Below, in pieces: positions 33,691 to 43,100 of a DNA stretch of 43,482 nucleotides. The DNA comes from Bacteroidales bacterium. Lineage in GTDB: Bacteria; Bacteroidota; Bacteroidia; Bacteroidales; WCHB1-69. The stretch is from the NCBI GenBank assembly GCA_017651425.1, contig JAGCCZ010000061.1, positions 1 through 43,482 on the forward strand. Reading direction: 5' to 3'. The translations under genes were made by a program, and so were the position numbers. Each line of letters opens with the position of its first letter. Positions within the stretch are counted from its first letter, which is position 1. A model generated the notes under the pieces. It saw nothing but the letters and a program-made list of their open reading frames with translations, was not told the origin of the DNA and did no database searches.

Positions 33691-35475
33691 TTATCTTCTG
33701 CCGCCATAGCTGCCGGAGGAAGAAGAACTGCCTCCTCTGGAAGAACTGCTGGACGAGCTGCTGTGAGAAGAACCGGAGTAACTGGAATGTGAGGAAGATG
33801 AGGATCCGGAATAGCTGGAACGAGAAGAGGATGAGGAACTTGGGCGAGAGTATGAGGAGCTGGAAGAGCTGGGTCTGCTATAGGAGGAGCTTGGACGGGA
33901 AGAAGAGGAAGAACTCGGACGAGAGTATGAGGGGCTGGAAGAACTGGGCCTGCTATAGGAAGAACTCGGACGCGAAGGTGTGGAACTTGGGCGAGTTGAT
34001 GAATTGGATGGATTGTGGTTGCCGTTGTTATAGGAAGAACTCGGGCGTGAAGATGTGGAACTTGGGCGAGAGGGAGTGCTGGAAGAGCTGGGACGCGTAG
34101 TAGTTGTAGGGTTGGAGGATGCCGGTCGGGTTACCGTCACGGTACGAGTCACTGTGTTGCTCGTAGGTCTGGAATTGGACGGATTTGCAGCAGGTCTTGT
34201 TTCAGTCGTGGAAGGTCTGCTTGTGCTGGAGGAAGGCCTTGTAGTCGAAGGAGTTGCTGGCGTGGAGGGTCTTGTTGACGGAGCAGAAGGAGTTGCCGGT
34301 CTTGTGGCTGGAGTGGTTGCCGGTCTGGTAGAGGGGGTCGCTGGAGTAGAAGGCGTTGCGGGTCTGTTAGGAGATTCAAGACCAGGGGTGGCGTTGCTGT
34401 TAGGATCGGGTTTTCTAGTGGAAGAATTTGTGGTAGAGGGGATTACGCCATTGTTGCTGGGTCTTGCCTGAGGCGTGGTCATTTGGGAGGATTCGCCTCT
34501 GACCACCTCTGGCCGGGAGGTAGAGGTGGAACTCGTAGTCGTCCCGGTTTGTCCAGAAGTGCCGCCAGTAGTGGAGTAGTGAGCGGAAAGTGCGCTATAC
34601 TCTTGGTTGAAAGTGGCTGGAGAAGAGGTGACCGTGGAGTACCGGTTGTTGTTGTCGTTGTTGCTGTATTCGGTTGGATGGTCATAGTCTCTCGGACGGT
34701 CGCCACGACCGGCGTTGCTGTTGCCTAACGAAGGGCCGACATTGTTGCGATGACCGTAGTAGAAGGTGTTGTTGCGGTCAAAGTTGTTGTGGTAATAGTT
34801 GGCCGCCAACCAGTTGTGATGGTTCCAATGGCCAGGATAGCCGTAATCCCAGTAATGGTGGTGCGGATGATGATAAGCCCATCCCCAGCCATAGGTGAAC
34901 CCATAGTCGTACCACCCGTAACCATAGTAATAAGGACGGTAGGTGTAGCTTGGCCACCACCAATTATAACCCATGTAAATGCTTATGCCCCAGTTGTATG
35001 GGTTGTAATCGTACCAGTACAGGTTTGTATAGAAGGGATCGTAGTAACCCCAGCCGCTATACAGGTTGGTGTGGAAACGACGGATGCGAGAAGTGTAATA
35101 ATAGTCATAGTAATCATCCTCGTCATAATAATAGTTGTTGGTGACGTAGGTGTTCCCGGAACCGGTCTGTACGGCAGCAGCCGAGCTCGGAGCAGTGGCA
35201 TTGTCTGCGTACTCAATGAGAGGTTCGCTGATGCCTGGATAGTACGTTTTCGTGTCAATCAAAGTGCCGTTTTCATCATATTCGTAGATGATGGAATCGG
35301 GTTGGATAGCATCGGTTGTTTGGTACGATGGTGTGGCACTGGCCTTTTTCGGGGGAGCATACTGCCCGTCCTGCGATGTGGTGTAAATGTCGTCATAATA
35401 GGCGTATGACCCCGTAGAACAGGCAGCAAGCAGACAAGCTGCTGATACTAAAGCAATTGAAAATAGTTTTTTCAT
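33691..35475 (-). CDS. Tyr/Trp-rich and Ser/Pro/Arg-repeat lipoprotein
   Basis: A 594-residue lipoprotein (KKLFSIALVSAACLLAAC, lipobox LLAAC with Cys19). The middle (about 110-225) is extremely rich in Tyr, Trp, His and Gly (YYYDEDDYYDYYY, MGYNWWWPSYTYRPYYYGYG). The last 270 residues are low-complexity Thr/Pro/Arg/Ser repeats that end in serine runs and SGSYGGRR. The C-terminus is basic. Such proteins occur in Bacteroidota but have no assigned role. It leads the cluster with a porin and two secreted proteins. A strong Shine-Dalgarno (35482-35488) suggests high or special translation. Confidence 0.8.
   Translation of the reverse strand: MKKLFSIALVSAACLLAACSTGSYAYYDDIYTTSQDGQYAPPKKASATPSYQTTDAIQPDSIIYEYDENGTLIDTKTYYPGISEPLIEYADNATAPSSAAAVQTGSGNTYVTNNYYYDEDDYYDYYYTSRIRRFHTNLYSGWGYYDPFYTNLYWYDYNPYNWGISIYMGYNWWWPSYTYRPYYYGYGWYDYGFTYGWGWAYHHPHHHYWDYGYPGHWNHHNWLAANYYHNNFDRNNTFYYGHRNNVGPSLGNSNAGRGDRPRDYDHPTEYSNNDNNNRYSTVTSSPATFNQEYSALSAHYSTTGGTSGQTGTTTSSTSTSRPEVVRGESSQMTTPQARPSNNGVIPSTTNSSTRKPDPNSNATPGLESPNRPATPSTPATPSTRPATTPATRPATPSAPSTRPSTPATPSTTRPSSSTSRPSTTETRPAANPSNSRPTSNTVTRTVTVTRPASSNPTTTTRPSSSSTPSRPSSTSSRPSSSYNNGNHNPSNSSTRPSSTPSRPSSSYSRPSSSSPSYSRPSSSSSSRPSSSYSRPSSSSSSYSRPSSSSSSRSSYSGSSSSSHSSYSGSSHSSSSSSSSRGGSSSSSGSYGGRR
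33712..34120. repeat. Imperfect tandem repeats coding RPSSS units
   Basis: This stretch codes on the minus strand for repeated RPSSS, SYSRPSSSS and SSSRPSS units. The DNA shows related copies around GGAAGAACTCGGACG and GGAAGAGCTGGG. Such tracts can change length by slippage or recombination. Confidence 0.7.
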
Positions 35476-35481
35476 AGTTTC

Positions 35482-35488
35482 CTCCTTA
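35482..35488 (-). promoter_or_regulatory. Strong Shine-Dalgarno site for the 35475 lipoprotein
   Basis: The minus strand reads AAGGAGG, 6 bases before the ATG. It is the second of only two clear sites seen in the window. Confidence 0.75.
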
Positions 35489-35504
35489 TGTCTTTAAATT
35501 TCGT

Positions 35505-35512
35505 ACTTTTGC
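35505..35512 (+). promoter_or_regulatory. Bacteroidota -7 box for proS
   Basis: TACTTTTG matches TAnnTTTG, 60 bases before the proS ATG. It is divergent from and close to the lipoprotein promoter. Confidence 0.55.
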
Positions 35513-35532
35513 AAATCGGTTTTAATTGACCG

Positions 35533-35540
35533 CAAAAATA
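35533..35540 (-). promoter_or_regulatory. Bacteroidota -7 box for the 35475 cluster
   Basis: The minus strand reads TATTTTTG. Upstream TTG triplets at about 35555-35560 could be the -33 box. The leader to the ATG is about 55 bases. Confidence 0.6.
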
Positions 35541-35572
35541 CGAAAAAGTTAATTCAACAAAGTAAAAATATA

Positions 35573-37048
35573 ATGGGTAAAAATTTTTGTACAAGAGCAG
35601 AGAATTATTCTCAATGGTATAACGATATTGTAAAACAAGCCGATCTTGCTGAAAATTCGTCAGTTAGAGGATGTATGGTCATCAAGCCGTACGGCTATGC
35701 AATCTGGGAAAAGTTGCAGTCCACCCTCGACAAAATGTTCAAGGACACGGGGCATGTGAACGCATATTTCCCTATTTTTATTCCGAAATCATTCTTCAGC
35801 CGCGAAGCCAGCCATGTCGAGGGATTCGCCAAGGAGTGCGCCGTGGTGACCCACTATCGTCTGAAGAACAATCCCAATGGCGGCGGCGTCATAGTTGATC
35901 CCGATGCCAAGCTGGAGGAGGAACTCATTGTCCGCCCCACTTCGGAAACCATTATTTGGGATACATATAAGAATTGGATCCAATCGTATCGCGACCTCCC
36001 TGTCCTGTGTAATCAGTGGGCGAATGTGGTTCGTTGGGAAATGCGTACCCGACTTTTTCTGCGCACTGCGGAGTTCCTTTGGCAAGAGGGTCACACCGCT
36101 CATGCCACCCGCGAGGAAGCGGTGGAGGAGACCGAGCGTATGTTGCATGTTTATGCCGATTTTGTGGAGAATTTCATGGCAATCCCCGTCGTGAAAGGCG
36201 TGAAATCTCCCAACGAACGCTTTGGCGGTGCTCTCGACACCTACTGTATCGAAGCCCTTATGCAGGATGGCAAGGCCTTGCAGGCCGGCACCTCTCACTT
36301 CCTTGGACAAAATTTTGCCAAGGCATTTGATGTCAAGTACTTGGATAAGGAAAACAAGCCCCAGTATGTGTGGGCAACCTCATGGGGCGTTTCCACACGA
36401 CTCATTGGTGCCCTTATCATGACGCATTCCGATGACAATGGATTGGTGCTGCCGCCAAATCTTGCTCCCATTCAGGTGGTTATCGTTCCCATTTACAAGA
36501 GTGAGGAGCAACGACAAGCCATCGCCGACAAGGTGCAGCCGCTTATGCAGAAATTGAAAGAGGCCAATATCACTGTTAAGTTTGACAATGATGACACGAA
36601 ACGCTCTGGCTGGAAGTTCAATGAGTATGAACTCAAGGGCGTGCCCGTGCGCATCGCTATCGGTCCCCGCGACCTTGAGACTAACGAGGCAGAGGTGGCC
36701 CGCCGTGACACGCTCACCAAAGAGACGATTCCATTTGATAACTTGGTTGGACATATCCAACAGTTGCTCAAGGAAATTCAGCAGAATCTCTTTGAAAAAG
36801 CCCTCAAGTTTCAGAAAGACAACACGCATAAGGCGGACACATGGGAAGAATTCGTTGACCTGCTTGACAATCATCCCGGTTTTGTCTATGCCCATTGGGA
36901 CGGTACCCCTGAGACGGAGGACAAGATCAAAGAACTCAGTAAGGCTACCATTCGTTGCATTCCTTTCAACAACCCGCTTGAAGAGGGCAAGTGCATCCTG
37001 ACAGGTAAGCCTTCCAAGCAAAGAGTTCTCTTTGCACGAGCTTACTAA
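35573..37048 (+). CDS. proS: Prolyl-tRNA synthetase, archaeal/eukaryal type
   Basis: A 491-residue class II synthetase of the short type without the bacterial editing insertion (about 570 residues in E. coli). Motif 1 is [16 protein letters not shown]. Motif 2 is [25 protein letters not shown]. Motif 3 is in [25 protein letters not shown]. The anticodon-binding domain follows ([16 protein letters not shown]), then a C-terminal zinc-type domain ending in RVLFARAY. It charges tRNA-Pro. This form is standard in Bacteroidota. mazG follows after 39 bases. Confidence 0.96.
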   Translation: MGKNFCTRAENYSQWYNDIVKQADLAENSSVRGCMVIKPYGYAIWEKLQSTLDKMFKDTGHVNAYFPIFIPKSFFSREASHVEGFAKECAVVTHYRLKNNPNGGGVIVDPDAKLEEELIVRPTSETIIWDTYKNWIQSYRDLPVLCNQWANVVRWEMRTRLFLRTAEFLWQEGHTAHATREEAVEETERMLHVYADFVENFMAIPVVKGVKSPNERFGGALDTYCIEALMQDGKALQAGTSHFLGQNFAKAFDVKYLDKENKPQYVWATSWGVSTRLIGALIMTHSDDNGLVLPPNLAPIQVVIVPIYKSEEQRQAIADKVQPLMQKLKEANITVKFDNDDTKRSGWKFNEYELKGVPVRIAIGPRDLETNEAEVARRDTLTKETIPFDNLVGHIQQLLKEIQQNLFEKALKFQKDNTHKADTWEEFVDLLDNHPGFVYAHWDGTPETEDKIKELSKATIRCIPFNNPLEEGKCILTGKPSKQRVLFARAY

Positions 37049-37087
37049 TGGAAAAACTTGATTTTGTGATATTTAAATCTAAAATCA

Positions 37088-37855
37088 ATGGATGAAAGAT
37101 TAGTGGCCTTTCAAAGGCTGTTGGATATCATGGACGAATTGCGCGAAAAGTGTCCATGGGATAGCGTGCAGACGTTCGACACATTGCGTTGCTTGACCAT
37201 CGAGGAGACTTACGAACTGTCGGAGGCCATTGTTGACAAGAATTATAAGGACATGTGCAAGGAGTTGGGCGATCTGATGTTGCATCTGGTCTTTTACTCC
37301 AAGATTGCGTCCGAACAGCAACTTTTTGATATCAAGGATGTACTTAACCAACTGTGTGATAAGTTGATCCGTCGTCATCCGCATATCTATGGCGAAGCGA
37401 AGGCGCAAGATGCGCAACAGGTTCATGAAAATTGGGAAAAGATAAAATTGCAGCGCGAAGGCAATAGATCCGTACTTGGCGGCGTTCCTACAAGTGCACC
37501 TTCCTTGGTGAAGGCTTATCGTATTCAGGAAAAAGCCAATGGTGTGGGATTTGATTGGCATAATGCTGGAGAAGTCTGGGAAAAAGTGGAGGAGGAGTTG
37601 CAGGAATTCAAGGATGAGATTGACCGGCATTCCGACAAGGCAGAAGAGGAGTTCGGGGATGTGCTTTTCGCGTTGGTGAATTATGCACGATTTGTGCATA
37701 TCAATCCTGATGATGCATTGGAAAAGACGAATCGGAAGTTTATCCGAAGATTCCAATATATTGAAGAACAATCGCAGAAGATCGGAAAGAAATTGACGGA
37801 TTTATCTTTGGAACAGATGGAAGAGTATTGGCAGCAGGCAAAGCAATTAGAATAG
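37088..37855 (+). CDS. mazG: Nucleoside triphosphate pyrophosphohydrolase MazG
   Basis: A 255-residue all-helical protein with two MazG domains. The first has the metal motif CLTIEETYELSEAI with KELGDLMLHLVFYSKIA. The second has VEEELQEFKDEI with EEEFGDVLFALVNYARF. The start CPWDSVQTFDTLR is typical of the family. It hydrolyses NTPs and dNTPs to monophosphates, a house-cleaning role. It lies between proS and the PD40-OmpA gene (3-base gap), and all three are probably cotranscribed. Confidence 0.95.
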   Translation: MDERLVAFQRLLDIMDELREKCPWDSVQTFDTLRCLTIEETYELSEAIVDKNYKDMCKELGDLMLHLVFYSKIASEQQLFDIKDVLNQLCDKLIRRHPHIYGEAKAQDAQQVHENWEKIKLQREGNRSVLGGVPTSAPSLVKAYRIQEKANGVGFDWHNAGEVWEKVEEELQEFKDEIDRHSDKAEEEFGDVLFALVNYARFVHINPDDALEKTNRKFIRRFQYIEEQSQKIGKKLTDLSLEQMEEYWQQAKQLE

Positions 37856-37858
37856 AAT

Positions 37859-39790
37859 ATGTATAAATATAAAATAGTATATATAATATTATTGTCAATT
37901 CTTTTAGGATTTGCATGCAATGTAGCAGTTGCGCAAAAGCCCTCAAAAGCGGCTTCATTGTGCGCAAAAGCACAACAATTGGTTAATGACCGGCAGTTCG
38001 ACAAGGCGATCGCTGTTTTAAACCAAGCGCAAGCCAAGTATGCCAACTATGCCGACATATATATACTGAAAGGTGATATCTATAATTTCACCCTTCGTTC
38101 CGACTCTGCATTCAGTTGCTACAAAAGAGCGATTGACATAATCGGGGAACCGGACCCGTTGTTGTATTACATAGCAGCCGGCGAAGGGGTGAAGTGTGGC
38201 AACTATGAAGGCGCTCTTCAGTGCTATGAGAGTTTTATGCAGAAGGGCCTGCAATATTCCGATGTGTTGGCGGATGCCCAGAAGGGCATGGCGAATTGTC
38301 GCTTTGCCATTGAGGCCATGCAAACCCCGGTCAAGTTCAAACCTGCCAATTTGGGTGGAATTGTCAATTCCGAATGGGACGAGTCCTTGGCCTCCATCAC
38401 GGCAGATGACGGCATGTTGGTCTTCACGGTGGGCCGTCCGCGCGATGAGAAGACGGTTTGTGCCTTTTGCCAAACCGAGCAGGATTTGTACTATTCGATG
38501 AAGGAACCGTCGGGGTGGGCATCCCGCAAAGCTTTTGAGTCGCCAATCCGCACAGGATACAATGAAGGAGCCCAATGTATATCTCCCGATGGTGTATATT
38601 TAATATATACTATGTGTAATGCAGATTACGGGATGGGCAGTTGCGACCTTTACTGGTCGAAAAAGATGGGCAACAAGTGGTCGCGTCCGCGCAACTTTGG
38701 CGCACCGGTGAACACGAGTGCCTGGGAGTCGCAGCCGTCCATGGCTTCCGACGGCAAGACGATCTATTTTGCCTCGTCCCGTTCCGGCGGGTATGGAGGC
38801 ATGGACATCTGGAAGACCACGATGACCTCTGAAGGTGCTTTCACAGCTCCGGAGAATTTAGGGGCAGCCATCAATACGCCGGGTGACGATGCCGCGCCGT
38901 TTATCCATAGCGACGGACGGACACTCTATTTCGCTTCCAACGGACGTGTCGGCATGGGAGGCTATGACCTGTACTATTCCACTCTGCAAGCCGACGGTAC
39001 ATGGTCCGAACCTAAGAATCTCGGTTATCCCATCAACACCTCTGCCGATGAAATCAACATCTTTATCAATGCGGCCGGAACCATGGCTTATATGGCATCC
39101 GACAAAGATGGCGGTTTCGGAGGTTTGGATCTGTACAGCTTCGAACTCGATGACAACTTGCGCCCGAATCCGGTTACTTATATTAAAGGTAGGGTCAAGG
39201 ATGCGGAAAGTGGCGCGCCCTTGGAGGCAACGGTGGAAATGGTGGACTTGAACAGCAAGGAGTCGCTTTCGCAAACCAAATCTGATGCCCAGACGGGCGA
39301 ATATCTTGCCTGCATCCAAACGGGAAGCAATGTTTTGTTGAATGTTTCAGCTTCCGATTACCCATTCTATTCTGAAAACTTCCAAATCGAGAAATCCTAT
39401 ACCGCTCTGGAACCCTATTTGAAGGATATCAACTTGCAGAAGGCCGAGGTCGGTACCGTAGTCGTGCTGAAGAACGTCTTCTTCGATTTCGATCGCAGCG
39501 ATCTACAGCCCTCTTCTTATGTGGAGTTGGACAAATTGGTCGATTATTTGGAGCACAACAGAGTTAACATAGAGATAGCGGGGCACACGGACAACCAGGG
39601 AAGTGACGAGTACAACGACCGTCTTTCTATGGAAAGGGCCAAGGCCGTGTACGACTATCTGGTGCAACACGGGGTTGCGGCTGATCGGTTGAGCTATCGG
39701 GGATATGGAAAGCGACATCCGATTGCGGACAACGAGACGGAGGAGGGTAGGGCTGCCAACCGTCGCACGGAGTTCCGAATCGTACCTTAA
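37859..39790 (+). CDS. PorE-like TPR-PD40-OmpA envelope protein
   Basis: A 643-residue exported protein (hydrophobic signal IVYIILLSILLGFA, cleavage near AVAQ). Domains in order: TPR repeats (about 28-150: AKAQQLVNDRQFDKAIAVL, ADIYILKGDIY); PD40 beta-propeller (about 175-430, with YFASSRSGGYGGMDIWK and YFASNGRVGMGGYDLYY); a carboxypeptidase-regulatory-like beta domain (about 437-520); and OmpA peptidoglycan-binding domain (about 530-643: FFDFDRSDL, GHTDNQGSDEYNDRLSMERA, NRRTEFRI). This layout matches PorE of the T9SS, which ties the outer-membrane PorK/N ring to the wall, but paralogues are common. A terminator follows. Confidence 0.85.
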   Translation: MYKYKIVYIILLSILLGFACNVAVAQKPSKAASLCAKAQQLVNDRQFDKAIAVLNQAQAKYANYADIYILKGDIYNFTLRSDSAFSCYKRAIDIIGEPDPLLYYIAAGEGVKCGNYEGALQCYESFMQKGLQYSDVLADAQKGMANCRFAIEAMQTPVKFKPANLGGIVNSEWDESLASITADDGMLVFTVGRPRDEKTVCAFCQTEQDLYYSMKEPSGWASRKAFESPIRTGYNEGAQCISPDGVYLIYTMCNADYGMGSCDLYWSKKMGNKWSRPRNFGAPVNTSAWESQPSMASDGKTIYFASSRSGGYGGMDIWKTTMTSEGAFTAPENLGAAINTPGDDAAPFIHSDGRTLYFASNGRVGMGGYDLYYSTLQADGTWSEPKNLGYPINTSADEINIFINAAGTMAYMASDKDGGFGGLDLYSFELDDNLRPNPVTYIKGRVKDAESGAPLEATVEMVDLNSKESLSQTKSDAQTGEYLACIQTGSNVLLNVSASDYPFYSENFQIEKSYTALEPYLKDINLQKAEVGTVVVLKNVFFDFDRSDLQPSSYVELDKLVDYLEHNRVNIEIAGHTDNQGSDEYNDRLSMERAKAVYDYLVQHGVAADRLSYRGYGKRHPIADNETEEGRAANRRTEFRIVP

Positions 39791-39796
39791 TACACC

Positions 39797-39822
39797 ACCG
39801 GGTCTTCTGGCCCGGTTTTTTT
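39797..39822 (+). terminator. Terminator of the proS-mazG-PorE-like operon
   Basis: ACCGGG (39797-39802) and CCCGGT (39811-39816) pair around an eight-base loop and are followed by seven Ts. Confidence 0.88.
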
Positions 39823-39829
39823 ATGGGTT

Positions 39830-40093
39830 CGGTATGGGCGGAAGCGTGATTTTGCGCTGTGCGGAGAAGGGCATTGTAACTTTTTTTTATCGGTCAGAGT
39901 ATATGAGGTTAGAAACTAAAATGTGCCGAGTATGATAGAGAATATTTTGTAACATATTATATATAAATACTTTAGCTAAAATTTTTGGTTAAAAAAAGTC
40001 TGATTTTCCCATGATTTGAGAAAAAAAAACAGCGTTAAACAGAAAAAAATCAAAAAAAAATAGTTGAAGAAGATAATGTGTGAAAAAAAAATG
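39830..40093. other. AT-rich intergenic stretch
   Basis: Between the terminator and the promoter of the giant gene I see no credible ORF, RNA gene or repeat. The stretch is AT-rich with several A-runs (for example near 40021-40060). It may hold regulatory sites I cannot recognise. Confidence 0.5.
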
Positions 40094-40101
40094 TATTTTT
40101 G
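40094..40101 (+). promoter_or_regulatory. Bacteroidota -7 box for the giant secreted protein
   Basis: TATTTTTG matches TAnnTTTG. The leader to the ATG at 40198 would be about 90 bases, long for this window. Confidence 0.6.
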
Positions 40102-40197
40102 CAAGTTGAAATTTTAGTGAAATGAATAATAGTGTATAGTGTTTAAATACAAGAAAATAAGAAATAATATAATCAATAACAATCAAAAAGTAAAAGT

Positions 40198-43100
40198 ATG
40201 AAAAGAGTATTATCAATTTGCTTTTTAAGCATGTTGCTATTGCTGGCGGGGTTTACCGCTAAAGCACAGGTGACAACGAATTGCTGCTTCTGGCTGGAGA
40301 ACATGCAGCCAGACACGTTGCAAGACATTTCCAATTTGGGGATCGCGCCTGGTGCCCCAGCGCTTTTGCCGGGTCATGGCAATCCGCTCGTGCTTGACAA
40401 CACGTTATCACGGGTTGATGAGGTCACCTTCACGCCGGAGTCCTATGGTACAGCTCATCCCATAGGCACGCGTACCGACTGGTACAGGGTGAGATTCACG
40501 AACAACTGCAATCTCCCTGCCAACACGAAGGTTTCCTTGGAATGGAAATTGTACAACAACGGCGTACTCATCCCGTATGCCAATCTTTCGGACTATGTGG
40601 ATATGTTCATCTACACAAGCTTCGACCAACTTGCCAATACGAGCAATGTGAACGCCACCTGCGGTCACAGCGGCTGGTTGGGCGGTCCGGTTTATGCAGA
40701 AGGCGTTTGCCACGAAGTGGGCAACAATTGTGTGGGCGGTTATCCCGGCTCCATGGTTGTTGACAACAACTATACTTATGCACAGTATGGCTTCACCGCT
40801 GCCGGCTACGTCAGATTGGCAAATGCGTACAACCTCGATTACTTCTACATCAACTTCTTCGCATCCTCTGAAACTCGCATCGCCCTTCGTTGGAAACGTG
40901 TGGGTAACTACTCTTTGGTTGTAGGTCTTCGCGAACGTACCGACGGTACGGATTATGCTATTTGGAACGATCCCGGCCAGACGGGTTACATCGGCGGCCA
41001 TCAGAGCTGCTGCGGCGCCCTCCTCGCCCAAGACTCCATCCACTATCTCGTAGAGACCACTTCCCAGAAGGTGATTTGCGAACGCGACTTCTACATGTAT
41101 GGAAGACCTCTCGCCATGTACACCCAAACGGGTATGTACAATGTGCTTTTCGGCACATACGAATGCGGCCACTGGAAAGTCGATTCCGTTGACTTGCTCG
41201 ACTTCCAGACCCGTCCCACTCCCGACATCGTTGGTCATGACGCTTCCAGCTGTAAGAACGAACCCATCACCCTGAATGACATTCTCGCCTTGGCTCCTCC
41301 TGTCAACACCGACACCATGGATTACATTTACCATGAGATTTATTGGAAGACCGGCGTGAACGGAACGTTCTCCCAAACTCCCATCATCCCTGACAACACT
41401 TATCCCCATATCGATACTTTCTATGTGTATCAAGTAAACGCATATCGTATCCCTAATGGTGACACCTTGTTCTGCACAGGTTACACGGATTCCTTCCTGT
41501 ATGAGATTCTGGAAATCCTGCCTCCTGTTTTGGACAACACCCCGAACTACTTCGCTTTCTGTAACGAGGACATCACCCCGGCTTCAGAACAGATTATCAA
41601 GGCCAAGCTGAACAATATCCCCGAGAATCAATGTGCTGTTGAGATTCACTGGTTCCTCGGCACCACAGCCACTGGCACCCCGATGGTGACCACCGCTTCC
41701 AACACGGTGAACCTGTCCAGCATTTATACCAACAACATCCATAAGATTGTCAAGATTACGGCTTTCTCCTACGCTCCTTCTACGGGTACCTATTCTCCGA
41801 CAGGCGCTACCGTGACGTTCGAGTTCTTCGCCACTCCTGAAATCACCATGGCTGCTGACACCCAATATGTGGTTTGCCCCCACACTCCGATCACTCTTCA
41901 CAATGCAGCTGTCGTCACCAATATTAACGCAGCTGGTCAGACCACTGGCGTGAACGGTGTGAACTGGCAATATGTCTGGACTAAGAATGGCAGCACCATC
42001 AATGCCAACACGCCGACCCTGAACATCAATGCTCCTGGTTGTGCCACGACGGATGTTTATACTGTTACCGCCACCGCCACTTCCATTGAGAACGGTTGCG
42101 ACTCCGCTCGCACTCGCGTCTTCACGGTTATCAGCAACGACACCATGCCTCTGACCATCAGATGGAGAAACAACGCTACCGCCCAGGTCCGTATCTCCGG
42201 TTGCGACACCACGACCAAAGCTTGGTCTGCTCCTTACACGATGGCCAATGTGAGCGCAACGGGCAGCTCCTCCATCATTCAAGTCACCTCCGACAGATGT
42301 AGCAATGTCCAGAACATTCACTACAGTGTCAGCATCAATACGACTCTTGCTCCGTGTACGACTATCGTGACCCGTAGCTACTATGTCACTGACGAATGTA
42401 ACAACCAATCCAACACGATCAGCCAGGTTGTCACGATTGTGAACGACACCTTCCCGACACTTGCTGGTAATGTTGACACCGTTCTCCCGGTTCGTCCGCT
42501 CAACAACGATTGTAAGGACGACATGCCTGCACGTTCTGTCTTGTTGAATTCTTTGCACAACAACTTCCAGATTCACTCCGCTTGCGGTGCTGATGTTGAT
42601 GATGACGACATTCACTTCTATGTTGGTAATGTTGAGGTTGCTGCTCTCGATGGTCACATTGGCGTGCGCGACACGAACATTTTCGCCAACACCAATGAAG
42701 TTCATGTGCTTGTTTCCTTGACAGACGAGTGTGGCAACACCACCCCGGTCAATCAAAGACAACATGTTATTACACTCTTCAAACCCGCTCAGATCGACAT
42801 CGCCCATGGCGCTACCCTGACCCCGGATTATGAGGTTTGTAACTATGATACCGTTTCCGTCACGTTCGACACGTTGATGATTTACAACGGTTTCAGTCCT
42901 TATCAATATGCATGGTCACAAGATCCTAAACCCGAAGAGTGCGGAATCATCTATCACGCTGACGATCCTACCGTCATCGATGTGTATGCATTGGTTGGTG
43001 GTGCTTACTACACCTCTTCCCAGTTCATCATGACCATCACCGATAAATACGGTTGTGTGGCTGCTGATACTTCTAATGCAATTCACTTCTTCCCTGTTCC

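Noticed and set aside
39830..40093. Possible small RNA or ORF in the AT-rich gap
   Set aside because: No stable stem, promoter-terminator pair or coding pattern could be seen.
41584..42906. A 440-codon minus-strand frame, with others at 40408-41433 and 42916-43323
   Set aside because: All lie opposite the giant secreted gene. They are caused by its strong codon bias (C at third positions). They have no signal, motif or promoter.
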